The notes under the pieces are model-generated. The model ran no database searches. It saw only the letters and a program-made list of their open reading frames with translations, and was not told the DNA's origin. Below are positions 49,201 through 60,600 of a DNA stretch of 64,000 nucleotides, piece after piece. Position 1 is the first letter of the stretch; every line of letters begins with the position of its first letter. Both the position numbers and the translations under genes were made by a program. Where the stretch lies: positions 4,549,832 through 4,613,831 of the forward strand of contig JACTAT010000002.1 of NCBI GenBank assembly GCA_014526335.1, in the 5' to 3' direction. This DNA comes from Chrysaora quinquecirrha. Lineage: Eukaryota; Cnidaria; Scyphozoa; Semaeostomeae; Pelagiidae.

Positions 49201-51531
49201 CTTTGTAAAAATCGATATTTCAGGAAAACTTTTACTACAACGGAAAAGCTAAAACAACTGGGCTTAAAATAACTGCAAAATTATCCATCTTGGAGTAACG
49301 AAACCCTTCTCTTTCCCATAACTTCAGATCAGTAGTCCTAAAAAATTTTCCCTTGGTTTATGAAGGCAAAGCTTCTCAGTTTTTGTGTATTTTTCTATTA
49401 TACTATTGAAATTATCTTCTCCCTTCAACTTTAAATGATGGCGAGTGCAGTGACGAACACTTTCCCGCCGAAACTTAGCAAGATAATGGCCGCATGACCT
49501 CTGACTTTTGAAATGAAAATATTTTGGATTAGGCCCTTGGCCGCTGCTGGCGGCCATTTTTGAGCGACCGTTTCCAAACTTTTCGAACGGTAGTGTACTA
49601 ACAAAAAGTCAGACTTGTAACTAAAAGTGGTTATGTTATGCAAATTCCTATATGAATATCATATGCAGTACTGGTTGGTATCACACCTGCATGCAGCATA
49701 TTGTTAAATAGCTTCTTCTTAGCAGAGACATAAAAATGCAATAAATTAAATACAGGCCTGTTGGAAGTTGGGGGGGCAGGGGGGATTTGGAGCCCCAATC
49801 ATGAAGTTTGTATGATGTCTCATAAAACCATAATGTCATCAAGTACTTTTCAATTCTTTGTCCCCTCCACCAGTCTGAAATTCCTTCAAATGGCTTGAAA
49901 AAACAAGAAATTAAATCAATTCTTAATCTGAAACCATACCACATCCTGCTTGATTTCTTGACTTGATGTATTTTCCCATTCTTCCATCTTTGTAAAAACG
50001 ATCAACTTGGTAGCCATTCATAGACTCGCCACCTCCAGTCTACAAATTGAAAAACTAAGATTTTTACAGACTGTTTTGGTTACTATCATACAAAGGCAGT
50101 GCAGTGTATAACAGTTTTCAACAAGATCTCAGGTGTGCAAGAGCCACTTTCTATTGTTCCATCCTTCTATTGTTCCATCTTTCTATTGTTCCATCATTTC
50201 GGCATGACGTCACACGGCATTAAAATTTTTCAAAATCACATGATATCAAGTTTTCGATATGAAAATCGTATAAAGCAGCCAAAACTTACTCTAGGTACAA
50301 AGTTTCAGCGTCCTTGCGTTTGTGTTCTTAATTTTATGAGCATTCAAAGTTCCGGCTTTCATAAAGGCTTTGACCGCAAAAAATGAACTTGGTGAAACTT
50401 TTTACCCCACAAGGTCAAAGCCCTTATAAAATCGTCTGTATCTTTATCTGTATAATTTTACGTTGTAGATCCCAATTACTGGTTATTTTACAACAATGTT
50501 ATTAAGCTATTTTTAACAATTTTTTTTTTTTAATTTTTCATTTTTTACGACTTTAAAGTTTCATAGCGAAAATTTCAAGCGTTCCAAATGTTCTGCTGAT
50601 GCTCCTGTAGAGCGGTTTTAAATCTTTCAAGACTGTTTGCGCATGCAACAGATTCAGGTAGATGGTTCCATTGAACACAAGTTTCTACGAAAAATGAGTG
50701 CTCGTATTGACGAGTAGCACTCTCTGGTATGACAAGCCTTTTGCTGTTATTACACACTCGTTTACTGACGACGTTCGTGACTTCATGATTACTGAAAATT
50801 TTTGGCTTAATTTGGCGTTTCCCTTTCTGATATTTTAGAAATGAATCAGGGGGCAGCGATGGGACCAACCCCTCTATGACTTTGTACATTAAAATTAACC
50901 GCAGACTTTTTCTCCTCGCCTCAAGTGTGTCTAGATCCAAATCCCTTCGCATTCGTGATATTGACCCGGGAATCCTGCTCTTGTAATCCTTCTTTATAAA
51001 TCTGATGGCTCTGTTCTGTATCTTTTCTAGTTTCTTTTCTGTATCGTGAACTTTGAACGCTCGTAAAATCGATTTCACAAGCGCTTAGATAGTTAAACTT
51101 TGAACCTAGACTAATTTTTGGGTGCTTTATACGATTTTCGCATCGAAAAATTGATATCTTGCGATTTCGAAAATTTTTTTTCTACCGAAATGATCTATTG
51201 TTAACCTATTGCTCTATATTTATAGGCCCAGTTTGCAAAAATTACTAAACTTAACTCCTTCTTTAATGCTTACCTGGCCGGTCTTTTTAAGTAGCCTTTT
51301 AGTTTCTTTATTCTTGAAATATAACTCAGCATGTGGATCATTTTGGGCGTTGTAAGGTGGAATTGCAGTCGACAATTTCGGGCAAGCATGGCCGGAATCG
51401 TCAGAAAAAGTTCCCACTGCAACTCCATCAAGAACAAAGCTCTTTTCCAGTCTCTTTTTCTCTTCCTGGGGAATCTCTGGTGGGCCAAACTCGACACATC
51501 GAGGAAGGGCTTTCTTCTTTCCACTTGACAT
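46290..51531 (-). CDS. SPMAP1: Sperm/ciliary microtubule-associated protein, SPMAP1 (C17orf98) family
   Basis: Three exons on the minus strand: 51531-51274, 50039-49940, 46441-46290, total 510 nt, 169 residues (human C17orf98 is 154). All junctions are GT-AG and the phases agree (0, then 1). Exon 1 carries RLEKSFVLDGVAVGT and KLSTAIPPYNAQNDPHA, close to the family's LEKGFILDGVAV and AIPPYNAQ blocks. Exon 2 encodes GGGESMNGYQVDRFYKDGR. Exon 3 has NGYNGPFGFRRNTPWLR, matching the family's GFNGRFGYRRNTPALR, and ends at TAA. The vertebrate protein is known as a sperm microtubule-associated protein; the molecular role is not established from sequence. Intron 1 holds a LINE fragment and intron 2 a long foldback element, yet no coding frame is disturbed. 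Confidence 0.9.
46706..46831. mobile_element. ~125 bp palindromic MITE, 'TTAGACTCAC' family, copy 3
   Basis: Starts TAGACTCACTACACGAGTCT, ends CTTATGGAGTGAGTCTAA. Contains AACAACAACAACAACAGC between the arms. In intron 2 of the SPMAP1-like gene. Confidence 0.75.
47100..47235. mobile_element. 136-bp MITE with perfect 21-bp inverted termini, TA target site
   Basis: Left CACACTTTTTTTATAAGAAT(A) and right (T)ATTCTTATAAAAAAAGTGTG are exact reverse complements, each flanked by TA. Non-coding. A related but less perfect pair of ends occurs at ~52967-53195 (TTTTTTATAAGAACA … TGTTCTTATAAAAA). Tc1/mariner-type mobilisation is inferred from the TA site. Confidence 0.85.
47240..48518. other. Intronic stretch of the SPMAP1-like gene, nothing recognised
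   Basis: AT-rich sequence without exon, RNA gene or clear repeat. Local phrase 'ccttcttcc…' and scattered poly-A words only. Confidence 0.4.
48519..49595. mobile_element. 1077-bp foldback transposon with ~430-bp arms
   Basis: Flanked by TA (48517-48518, 49596-49597). The ends CACTACCGTTCGAAAAGTTTGG-type terminus and its reverse complement are inverted; homology continues to about 48957 on the left and from about 49165 on the right, leaving a loop of ~200 bp. Each arm carries the same ORF of 77-78 codons: MAANSGQGPNPRNF… (48557-48793, plus) and MAASSGQGPNPKYF… (49324-49557, minus). No transposase. TA target and terminus style fit Tc1/mariner relatives. It lies in intron 2 of the SPMAP1-like gene. 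Confidence 0.85.
50575..51078 (-). pseudogene. C-terminal end of a LINE reverse transcriptase, intact over 167 codons
   Basis: Minus-strand ORF with the hallmark post-polymerase region of animal LINEs: KLEKIQNRAIRFI, RMRRDLDLDTLEARRKSLRL, LMYKVIEGLV, then QWNHLPESVACANSLERFK near the end. The catalytic domain is absent upstream, so the element is 5'-truncated, as is usual. It lies in intron 1 of the SPMAP1-like gene in the same orientation. Confidence 0.85.
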
Positions 51532-51997
51532 TTTAAAATTAGCTTTTCGCAGTATCACTTTGTTCAATAAAATTAAATTTAGAAATATAAAAATAAAAGT
51601 AGCTTTGTAATGGTTTCACTGCTAGGCCAGTCGGGTCAAGAGGTCAACAAATCAGTGCATGACTGACGTTTCAAACAACCGCGAAACCATGACAACGCCG
51701 CCCGCGGGTAAATGCGGAAGAAATAAGCACAGGGCTACCAGATCTGACTAAGGCACAGGGGTACCAGAAGGATTCCTGTTATTTGTGAGATAATAATAAT
51801 AATATAAATGTTAAGGGAAATAGAAGGTCAAAGACCTATAAAACCCTGTTGGTTACATAAAACACTACAACTAAACTACTTCAACTAAAATTATATCTAC
51901 TAGTAATATTGATTCTGTCATAAAACCTTTCGAATTGTTCTACAGTTGTACAGTTGATGGCTTCACTGAGATAGATGAGTAAATGTTCATACTGCTG

Positions 51998-52336
51998 CTA
52001 CGGAGCCTCGATGGACGGGTTGTCTAGGTAATAGGTTCCCTGATTCGGGTGTCGCGAGCTAGGAGCTATCCATTTATGGTCTGGGGGCCGGATATTTGTT
52101 CCTCCCCATTCGGCTGGAGGAGGGTTAGCGGGAATAGCGATTTCCTGTAATGGGAACCACCGTAAGCCGATACTGTACAGCGCCTCAGCCACATTGGTGA
52201 CTTTGTGGATGCAAGTGGGGAGTATCGCTCTATCCCGGGTAAGTTTTTGTCTAAAAATTTCATCTGGCCTTTTATTATCATAAGCAGACTTGAACCCTTC
52301 TCTCCACCCTATCTTCCCATTATACAGGATATCCAT
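51998..52336 (-). CDS. Unidentified single-exon ORF, 112 residues
   Basis: The first ATG opens MDILYNGKIGWREGFKSAYD and the frame ends …TYYLDNPSIEAP. Composition is protein-like (many Pro, Trp and charged residues; PPPAEWGGTN, PPDHKWIAPSSRHPNQG) with no long hydrophobic run after this ATG; 12 more open codons upstream (VVLLLFVTLIAS) are hydrophobic but begin without ATG. I do not recognise the family. It lies between the SCAP stop and the SPMAP1-like start on the same strand. It may be a small gene, the last exon of something else, or chance. Confidence 0.4.
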   Translation of the reverse strand: MDILYNGKIGWREGFKSAYDNKRPDEIFRQKLTRDRAILPTCIHKVTNVAEALYSIGLRWFPLQEIAIPANPPPAEWGGTNIRPPDHKWIAPSSRHPNQGTYYLDNPSIEAP

Positions 52337-53205
52337 TGATGCAATCAACGTAACAAATAGGAGAAGAACCACGTTTTACTGACCCAAGATCGGAGACGAG
52401 TGTTGCCGAAACATTGCCCAATCAAGTATCAAAGGCTTGTCATTATTACCAACGACTATCATGTCCAATACTGTACAGCAAAACTAGATTTCCTCTGCAA
52501 AGTCATTGTTTTCACTTTGCATTTGCACAGAATAGAGAGTCCTGATTCTGTGGCAATAGCGTTGGAATTAGATTGGTACACTGTCATGAATTTAAAAAGA
52601 TCGGGTGAGACTGGTAAAGGCAGGAGTGTTTTTACAATTTTTGTTTTATCATAAATTTAATCAAATTTTTGGTAAATTTTATTTTGAAAGGACATTGTAC
52701 TAAGGGGGCAACTTGATGAAACTAGGTGGACAGCGATAGGGATTAGGAGCATTTGCCCCCCCTTGTTATTTAAAAGAGGTCCTGTTTTGAACAGAAATTT
52801 TCGCTAGCACAAAATCAATAACAAGTTTGATGGTATCAAAGTTTTTTCATACAAAATTGCGTATATCTAATTATAAAATATCTCTTTAAATAAAATTAAA
52901 ATAACAGATAAAACTACAAATCTGAAGAACTGAAATTAAATATTAATTCCTTTTCTGATAAACGCTTTTTTATAAGAACACTTGACTTCACTTCGCCTAT
53001 TTTTGGATTTATCTTTCCCCACCTTATCACCCCCACCCCTCTCAAAAACATGTTTAAGATACGTTTCCAGGCAAGGGCTTCACGCTTGTAGACTTTTCTT
53101 GGGTTTCAAGCTCATGTGGTTTCTGAGACAGACAGCAGAAAAAAATTACCAAAATCTCAGCCTGATGTTTCTTATAAAGATTGTTCTTATAAAAACATGC
53201 AGGCC
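52337..53205. other. Intergenic stretch, no gene recognised
   Basis: Between the unidentified ORF and a foldback element. 52967-53195 has TTTTTTATAAGAACA and TGTTCTTATAAAAA as an imperfect inverted pair, a likely degraded relative of 47100-47235. The plus ORF 52400-52654 has no recognisable domain. Confidence 0.4.
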
Positions 53206-53645
53206 TATAGACCATTTCGGGGTTCACGACGCCATATTCTAAGTGGGGCAAAAACCGCTCTTCATTCAATGGCGGCCTTTATGAGAAAAGTTTTAAAATT
53301 TGTATTCTGAGAAAATAAACTCTCAATTTGTCTCTTATTTATCAGATTTCGATGTAAAATACATTTTCAAGCATAACAAAGAGTTTTTAAGCTTATATTG
53401 ATTGAAATTTAGCCTGTACTCACTATGAATTTTTGCCGGTTTTGCCCTGGTTTCGTAACATAGAATTTAATGTGGTTATGCTTGAAAAGTGTATTTTACA
53501 TCGAAATGTGATAAATTGGAAACAAATTGAGAGTTTATTTTCTCAGAATACGAATTTTAAAACTTTTCTCATATAGGCCGCCATTGAATTTAGAGCGGTT
53601 TTTGCCCCACTTAGAATATGGCCTAATGAACCCCGAAATGGTCTA
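53206..53645. mobile_element. ~440-bp foldback MITE with ~175-bp arms
   Basis: Termini TAGACCATTTCGGGGTTC and GAACCCCGAAATGGTCTA are inverted repeats. The arms pair on through AAAACTTTT, ACTCTCAATTTGT/ACAAATTGAGAGT and ATTTCGATGTAAAATACA/TGTATTTTACATCGAAAT. The loop is ~80 bp. No coding capacity. The 5' arm overlaps plus ORFs that are not genes. Confidence 0.8.
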
Positions 53646-54656
53646 TGCCATCTACGTTTACGCATCGTTAAATTCTATGGCCGAGTCTCCTAGAACCTAG
53701 CTTTTATCTACATTGCGCAAATTCAGAACTAGTAGCCGAATGGGAGAGTACTTAAAATAATTTGGGTACGGGTATGTTCCGCCTCTTATGAGTGGGTTTT
53801 TAGGTTTTTAGCCTTGAAATTCTCAAACCAAGGACACGATTTTAGCCCTAATCCCCATATTAGGTGGGAAATTCAATCAAACTAAAACATTCGCTTTATT
53901 TGAGCCTGTATAGTGTGAATATCGCGTCGAAGATGTTCGTAATTTCAAGCTATAATATGGCTAAGCCTTATTTACCGGATTTTACTCACTGTGCATTCGG
54001 CAGTCAGTTTTCTATCGTACAAAACCAGGAGACTGCTGCGTTCGAAACTAACCGCGTAGAACACGCAGGAATCTGCGCCTGTTACCTATCTGCCTTTTCT
54101 GATTCTAGCTGACTTAGATTTGGGAAACTAATGAGTTCAAAACAAGTCCTTTTTGCAACGGCAAATGAGTTCTCTTTGGGGTAACAAACCAAATCTTGCT
54201 TTGCTCCACCGCAACTATCTGATTCCAGATCAAACCTTCGGAATAAACTTCCGTCTGATGCATGATGCAAGCAACCACATTTCTGTTGAAAAAAACACGG
54301 AATTTATTTTCAAGGTTTTCCTGAAAACAAAGGGTACGTTCTGTCAGGGCTTTGTTCTTTGTCTTCTTTTTCTCGAGACTTCCGAGCGGTCGAAAGCAGT
54401 GGTGATTTAAAGAGAGGGGAGGGGGTGAGCCCCCCCTTGTTTAAATTATGATTGACTTCGTTGACAATACAATCCTCACTTAAAATGCTGGGACACTTCC
54501 ACGCATATCCCCCCCCCCACTCAATGTTGGAGAAATTGATGTTTTCACTGGTTGCAACTTTGAGTTAGGGGGCAGGGGATCTAATTACCCATATACATTA
54601 TAATTGGGCCGGATTCTTATGGTAAAAGATATTTATAACATAGTGTTCCCAATATT
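53646..54656. other. Intergenic sequence downstream of SCAP, no gene recognised
   Basis: Contains a partial copy (54345-54405) of the repeat at 63150-63345. ORFs on both strands around 53864-54410 overlap and lack recognisable domains. Confidence 0.4.
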
Positions 54657-57600
54657 TCAGCGAGAATCGTAGTTCCACGCTGAATTCTGCCAATGACGGT
54701 CAAAGAAAACTCGATCAAAATACAGAATGGAAAAACAAAACAGAAGATCTTACCTGGGACAAGATACATAAAATTGCAGAATTTAGAAAACGTGCAGCAT
54801 AGGCATCGGGAGGCACATTCTGATAAAAAATCGACAGAATCAGCATTAGTATTAGGACAGACAAAACGGGGGGCGTATGAAAGGATTGGTTATCAAAAAG
54901 AGGCATTTATAAGTGTTTAACGATACATCACGTACCTCCGTGATAGCAAACTGCAGTTCCCCATCAGGCGACCAAACGGATATTTTGTTACAAACATCTA
55001 AACTTGCTAAGGCATTTGATTTGGAACATATTGATTGAATAAGGGACGTATGCCATCTGTATTCAACAGTCGTTTCTCCAGTTGTATTTACAAGACATAC
55101 GTGACCATCTTCGCATCCGATCGCCATTACGAAACCATTGATCTTGAATAAGAACAGAATGAAGAATATTTAGTCCCTAGCAAAACGACCAACCATGGTT
55201 GGTCAAACATTCTAAATTTGCTTTACAACAAATGTTTGACCGTTTGGCCACGCCCAAAAACATAGCTGTCCAACATTTTGGAACAATGAAGTCATTGCTT
55301 ATGGGCAAGCACAAACGCCTTGTTGCTAGGAAATGTTGCTAGATGCCGAAATGTTGCAAACTGTTGAAGTTTGCTAATAACAAAAGAAATGTTTGACAAG
55401 CAATGTTGGAAAAGCGGCCTAAAGATCAAAACATTGCTTGACACTGAAACGTAAAAGTAAGCAACATTTGTCGCGTGATATTTTTAAAAAAGTCCAAAGA
55501 CATTTTTTTGCTTGACACAATCAAATGTTGGACGAGCAAATGTGTTGGACGTGGCCAAACGGCAAAGCATTTTGCTCGGAAAGTGAATTTCAAATGCTTG
55601 ACAAAAAATGTTTGATCGTTTGGCCAGGGCCTAATACATTGACAAGACCAGTGCCCAGGGTCTTTTAAACCTACCAGGCATTTGCCTTAAACAAGGGCCT
55701 TCGCCCTTTTCGAGAATAGAAATAGCAAGTCCTCTGTTCAAAGTCCACGAAATGCAATTAGTTTACAGACTTGCCATAGTGTGATTGTGCTATAGTGTTG
55801 TATTTAGAAAGAGGAGGGATGACAAGGTCTTAGACCATTCGAAAACGATTTAACATTGATTATCAAACATTTGCAGATTGCTCATCAAGCAAAATGTTTC
55901 ATTGTTTGGCTACGTCAAAACTTTCTTGACAAGCAAAATTTGAAGAGCAATGGTTTTCAAAAGAATCAAAACATTTTTTGTTTGACGCAAGGAAAGTGTT
56001 TGAAGAGCAAAAATGTTTGACGAGCAATGCTTATGATGTGGTAAAACGGAATTTCGCATGACAAGGATTTTCAAATTTTTGACAATCGATGTTTGAGAGT
56101 TTTGCCAGGGCCTTAAGGTTATTAGTCTCTTTGTTTGCAACATACCTCTTTAATCTGATGTACTGTTGTTATTTGTCTCTCGTGTAAGCAAAATGAGTTA
56201 CAGCAATGTGCATCGTCCATCTCATATACCTGAAGCAGATCAAAGACTTATTCACCAACAAAGAATGATGTATGTATATATTCGTTCAAGTCAAGTCAAG
56301 TCAAGTCAAGTCAAGTCAAATCAAGTCAGGTCAAGTCAAGTCAAGTCAAGTCAAGTCAAGTCAAGTCAACTCAAGTCAGGTCAGGTCAAGTCAGGTCAAG
56401 TAAAGTAAAGTCAAGTAAAGTAAAGTAAAGTAAAATAAAGAAAAGTAAAGTAAAGTAAAGTAAAGTCAAGTAAAGTAAAGTGGAGTCAAGTTACGTCAGA
56501 TCAAGTCAGGTCAAGCCAAGTCAAGTCAATTCTAAGTCAAGTCAGGTCATGTCAAGTCAAGTCAGGAAGCCAAGCCAAGTCAAATCAAGTCAATCAAGTC
56601 AAGCCAAGTAAAGTGAAGTCAGGTTAAGCCAAGCCAAGACAAGCCAAGTCAAGCCAAGTTAAACCAAGTCAAATCAAGTCAAGACAAGTGAAGTTAGGCC
56701 ATTTCAGGCTAAGTCAAGTCAAGTCGAATCAAACTAAAGCAAATTGAATCCAATCAATCTGAATCAAATTGAATCGAATGGAAACGAAATAAGTCGCACT
56801 GAATCAAATCAAATCAAAGGTAGATAAAATAAAGCAAACTACCTTAACCATATCAGCTGAAATACAGAATGCAGTGCCTGAATTTACTACAAGATTTTCA
56901 ATAGGACCAATATGAGCTTTTATCCGGTGTTTAATTCGAAAGCCAAATGTTTTATTATCATCTGCAGCATCAATTTGCCAATCTGCTTGCAAATATTCAA
57001 CTGAATCTAGCTGGCTTCGATTAATTTCAACAATGTCTACTATCCCATCAATTCTGCCAATGATAATGGTATTCCTATAAAAGAACATTCATTTCTGAGA
57101 TCTATGAAATCGAGGGGCATTTCACTCTTAAAAAAGGTGTGCGAGATTTTTACTAGAACAAAGGGATTTCCAAGGGATTCCGGTGAAAACAATAGGTTTT
57201 TTAGCAAGAGTGTACGAGATTTTCAAGGAGTTAATCGCCCCTCGTATGAAATTATGGAAATAAAATGTGTGAGAAAAACTAAAATTTGTTTTTTGCTTAT
57301 TCTAATTTCCACAAAAAGCTACTATTTGTATAAATGAGACTCTAGCAATGCTTTTTATGAAACGAGAGCTGATCTAGTTAGAAAGTTCAGCATCACAGAG
57401 AGGTCTGAAATCTTGAGCCATCTTGTACCATCGTAAACCTACATCACCCCTTTGACTAACGATGCCTACAATCATGGACAAAATATGCTGAAACATGTAC
57501 GCTGACAAAGTGATTGGGGATAATGCTTATATCACCCTATCCCCATTCAATGTTGATTTCTGTCCAAGGGTTTCTAGTAATCTTTATTTCTTGCATGATG

Positions 57601-60600
57601 TTGCTTAATTCGAATGTCAGCTGAACAAAACATTCAACACTGAACTGAATGGTAGGGTGGTGGGCGGGGAAATAAAGGAGAGTCATCGAGCAACAACCTT
57701 ACAGATATTTGCTCAGAGTGGACGTCTAGCATAGTTTGAGCGTCCAGTATAGACTCAATAGCGATAACTACAACTTATCTAATAAGTTTAGAGCAAAGAC
57801 AGAGAGACGCCGAGGGGGTCAGGCTTCCCAATTCATGGATTTCACTGCAGAGTATTTTATAAAAGTTGCGGTTAACTAAAGAAATTTCTTTAGAAATAGA
57901 TTGGATTTTAACCCTTTCCTACACGATGCTACACGATGCAAGCCTGGGGTTTCGTTTCCAGCAGGGATTGATCCCAAATTTCGATTCCAAAGTGTATGGT
58001 CCTAAGGTAATTGCAGTGCAAACAGTGAATCATTAGAAAAGCAAAAGAAAGTGACATTCTCAACAAAGTTAACTCCTTGTACCACGATGATATAAATTCC
58101 TTTTGTTACTTGCCTTGAAGCGATTTTCACATCAACAACTGCCTCTTCTTCTTGCAAACAAGCGATCATCTTCTTTCCATTTATAACATGAACCTGAAAA
58201 TGTTCTTTGGATGTAAGAGACACAGCAATTCTTAGAGAGCGTTCGTAATGTATTTAGGTATATCGGGTTTGCGACGAAATGAAATTACAGGGAAATGTTA
58301 TACTCTTCGATTTTGCATCTTAAATCTTAACTAGCGAGACTAATCCCTCTATCTAAAAGCTTGGTTACTACAGTGAAGCGGATTTCTTCGTGCGTTAAAA
58401 TTTAGCAACTTAAGAGCTTTCTCACTTGCAAGTCCACAGCTGTATAGCTCCCAGAACCTCTGACCTGCGTTAATAAATAAAGACTGCTTGCTTGCATTGT
58501 TGCAATCAACTTTAAAAATGGGTCTAACGCACAAATCGCGTCACGCCCTGCCCTCCCAAATATAATCGTTTGTCTTAACCTTAAAGTTCTTCAGTTTTGT
58601 TACTAATGAAATCAGATAAAGCTACAGCACACCAACCTCGATTGTACCCGTTGAAAAAGCAATAGCCAACATATTATATTTGCAATCGAGGCACCAGACT
58701 GAGCAAGCAGGACCTTCATCGTCAATGGCAGGAAACCCCGGCTATTTGAATGTCTTCTTCGACGCAGATTAGAGTTAGATGCTTTTCCAGACGTTTTCCT
58801 AAACAAAAACGAAAATGATTGACTTAATGAAAGCATTCTGAAAACGATATGCTCTATATTTTCAACCAAGTCTCAAAATGAGTATCGGACAGGGCTGCAA
58901 CTCTATTATGCAATCTGATTGGCTGAAGACGTTCGAATGCGACTTAAAGTTAGGGCTTCGTTGTAATAGCTTCAAACACGGGCTTCGTAATCATTAGGGA
59001 TCATGAACATACCCTGTCAATAGGGTAATTAACCATATTTCGCTTTTGTAATTCCTATACTGTGTAATGACGGCTTCGGGTTAATATTTTCTGGTACCGT
59101 CTTCAGAAACAGTTGCTATAGGCTTAGTAAAAGGTATTTCGTCAAATGTGATTTAGTGATTTGCGCTCCTGGCCTCCTTACTACCCTCTTTATAGTAGGC
59201 CTTGAATGTGTAACTGCTATCAAAATTTGCTTCGTACTTGACTCTAACTATTAAACAGTCCATCTGCATTATGTGTACATTCGTTTTAAGTTAACTATCA
59301 TTGAAGTTCGTTCAAGTCTTCAGAAACGCAAGGAACCAAGTTTGGGCGTCCAGCAATTCAGCTCAATAGGATATAGAGTACAGCAGTTCAATTCAATAAC
59401 TACAATTAGTGTAAAAGTCTACGTGAAATAAAACAGGAGAATACAGCGAATTTCAATACCTGTTATTGGGAGATATTTCCATCACACAGTGCGTTGAGCG
59501 ATTATCCCATACTTTGACAATTCCAGCGATAGAAGCTGTAACAATATACTGCTGATCACTGCAGATTGTTTCAATACAATGTTTATGACCTCTGTAGGTA
59601 ATTTTCCGCACTTCAAAAAGCGATTGATCCGAGGAATATGACAGTCGACGTCTTCGCTTGAGAAAACAACAGAAAACCAACCATATAAGGGCGATCGAGG
59701 CGGCAGAGCAGACGATTAATGAAGATACTAGTAAGAAATCTTCTATCTTTGATGCTGCTGTGAATTTGAACATTGAAATTGGTTCTGTTTCATTGACAGT
59801 AATATTCATGGAGACTTGAATTGTTGGTAGGATAAGCAGAGTTCTACAAAAGATGTCATATCGATATATTATCTCAGTAAACTATTAATTTCATATCAAG
59901 TTCATTTCATATTTATTTCATTAACCTAATAGAAAATCACATACTTTTCGTTGAAGGCAATGTGATAGAATGTCAGCAGTTCTGGCCAGTGTTGCCTTGA
60001 CAAAACTCCCATGATGCAACATCACCACTCGACAGAGCCTCGGTTCCAGGTCCATTAGCAAATGTGGAACTCTTCAAAGACTTGTCTGAAGTTCTAAAAA
60101 TATTTTCCCCAGTCTTCGCTTGAAGTGTCGCAGCCAGGGTTTTGGGGCCATCAGTTCTAGGATTCATGTTATCTTGCATTTCCACTTTGATCTCACTTTT
60201 CCGCTTTGACCCAACAGTGTCCGACTTCTCTTCTTGAACTTTATTGTACACGGCGAAAATAATATAGATGACGACAGCAGTCTAGCGAAATAAAACGCAA
60301 AACGAAATTAAACGAAAAGTCTCGGAAAATATTCATATATTCAAGCTAATCTATCAGCATGATAAAAATATTTTACATAAGTGATTTGCTCAAAAGATTG
60401 AGTATCTATCTGTTGCACTGTAATTTGACTTTATTTCTAATATCAACTTGAATATACGTTACCATCAAAACTTTCTGGACAATTCTTTTTCGCAATCTTT
60501 CGAAGTATTTTGATCGCAAAGATTTCGGAGGTGATGGCGGAACTGAAAACATGAATAACTGATATCACAAATATTGTAAGAGACGTTAAAGATGCATATT

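Noticed and set aside
56804..57088. Stand-alone ORF on the minus strand
   Set aside because: It is SCAP exon 13 read on into the intron; the true end is the GT donor at 56842.
58100..58113. GT donor CAA|GTAACA for the SCAP exon
   Set aside because: It would leave phase 0, but the next exon needs phase 2, which the GC donor provides.
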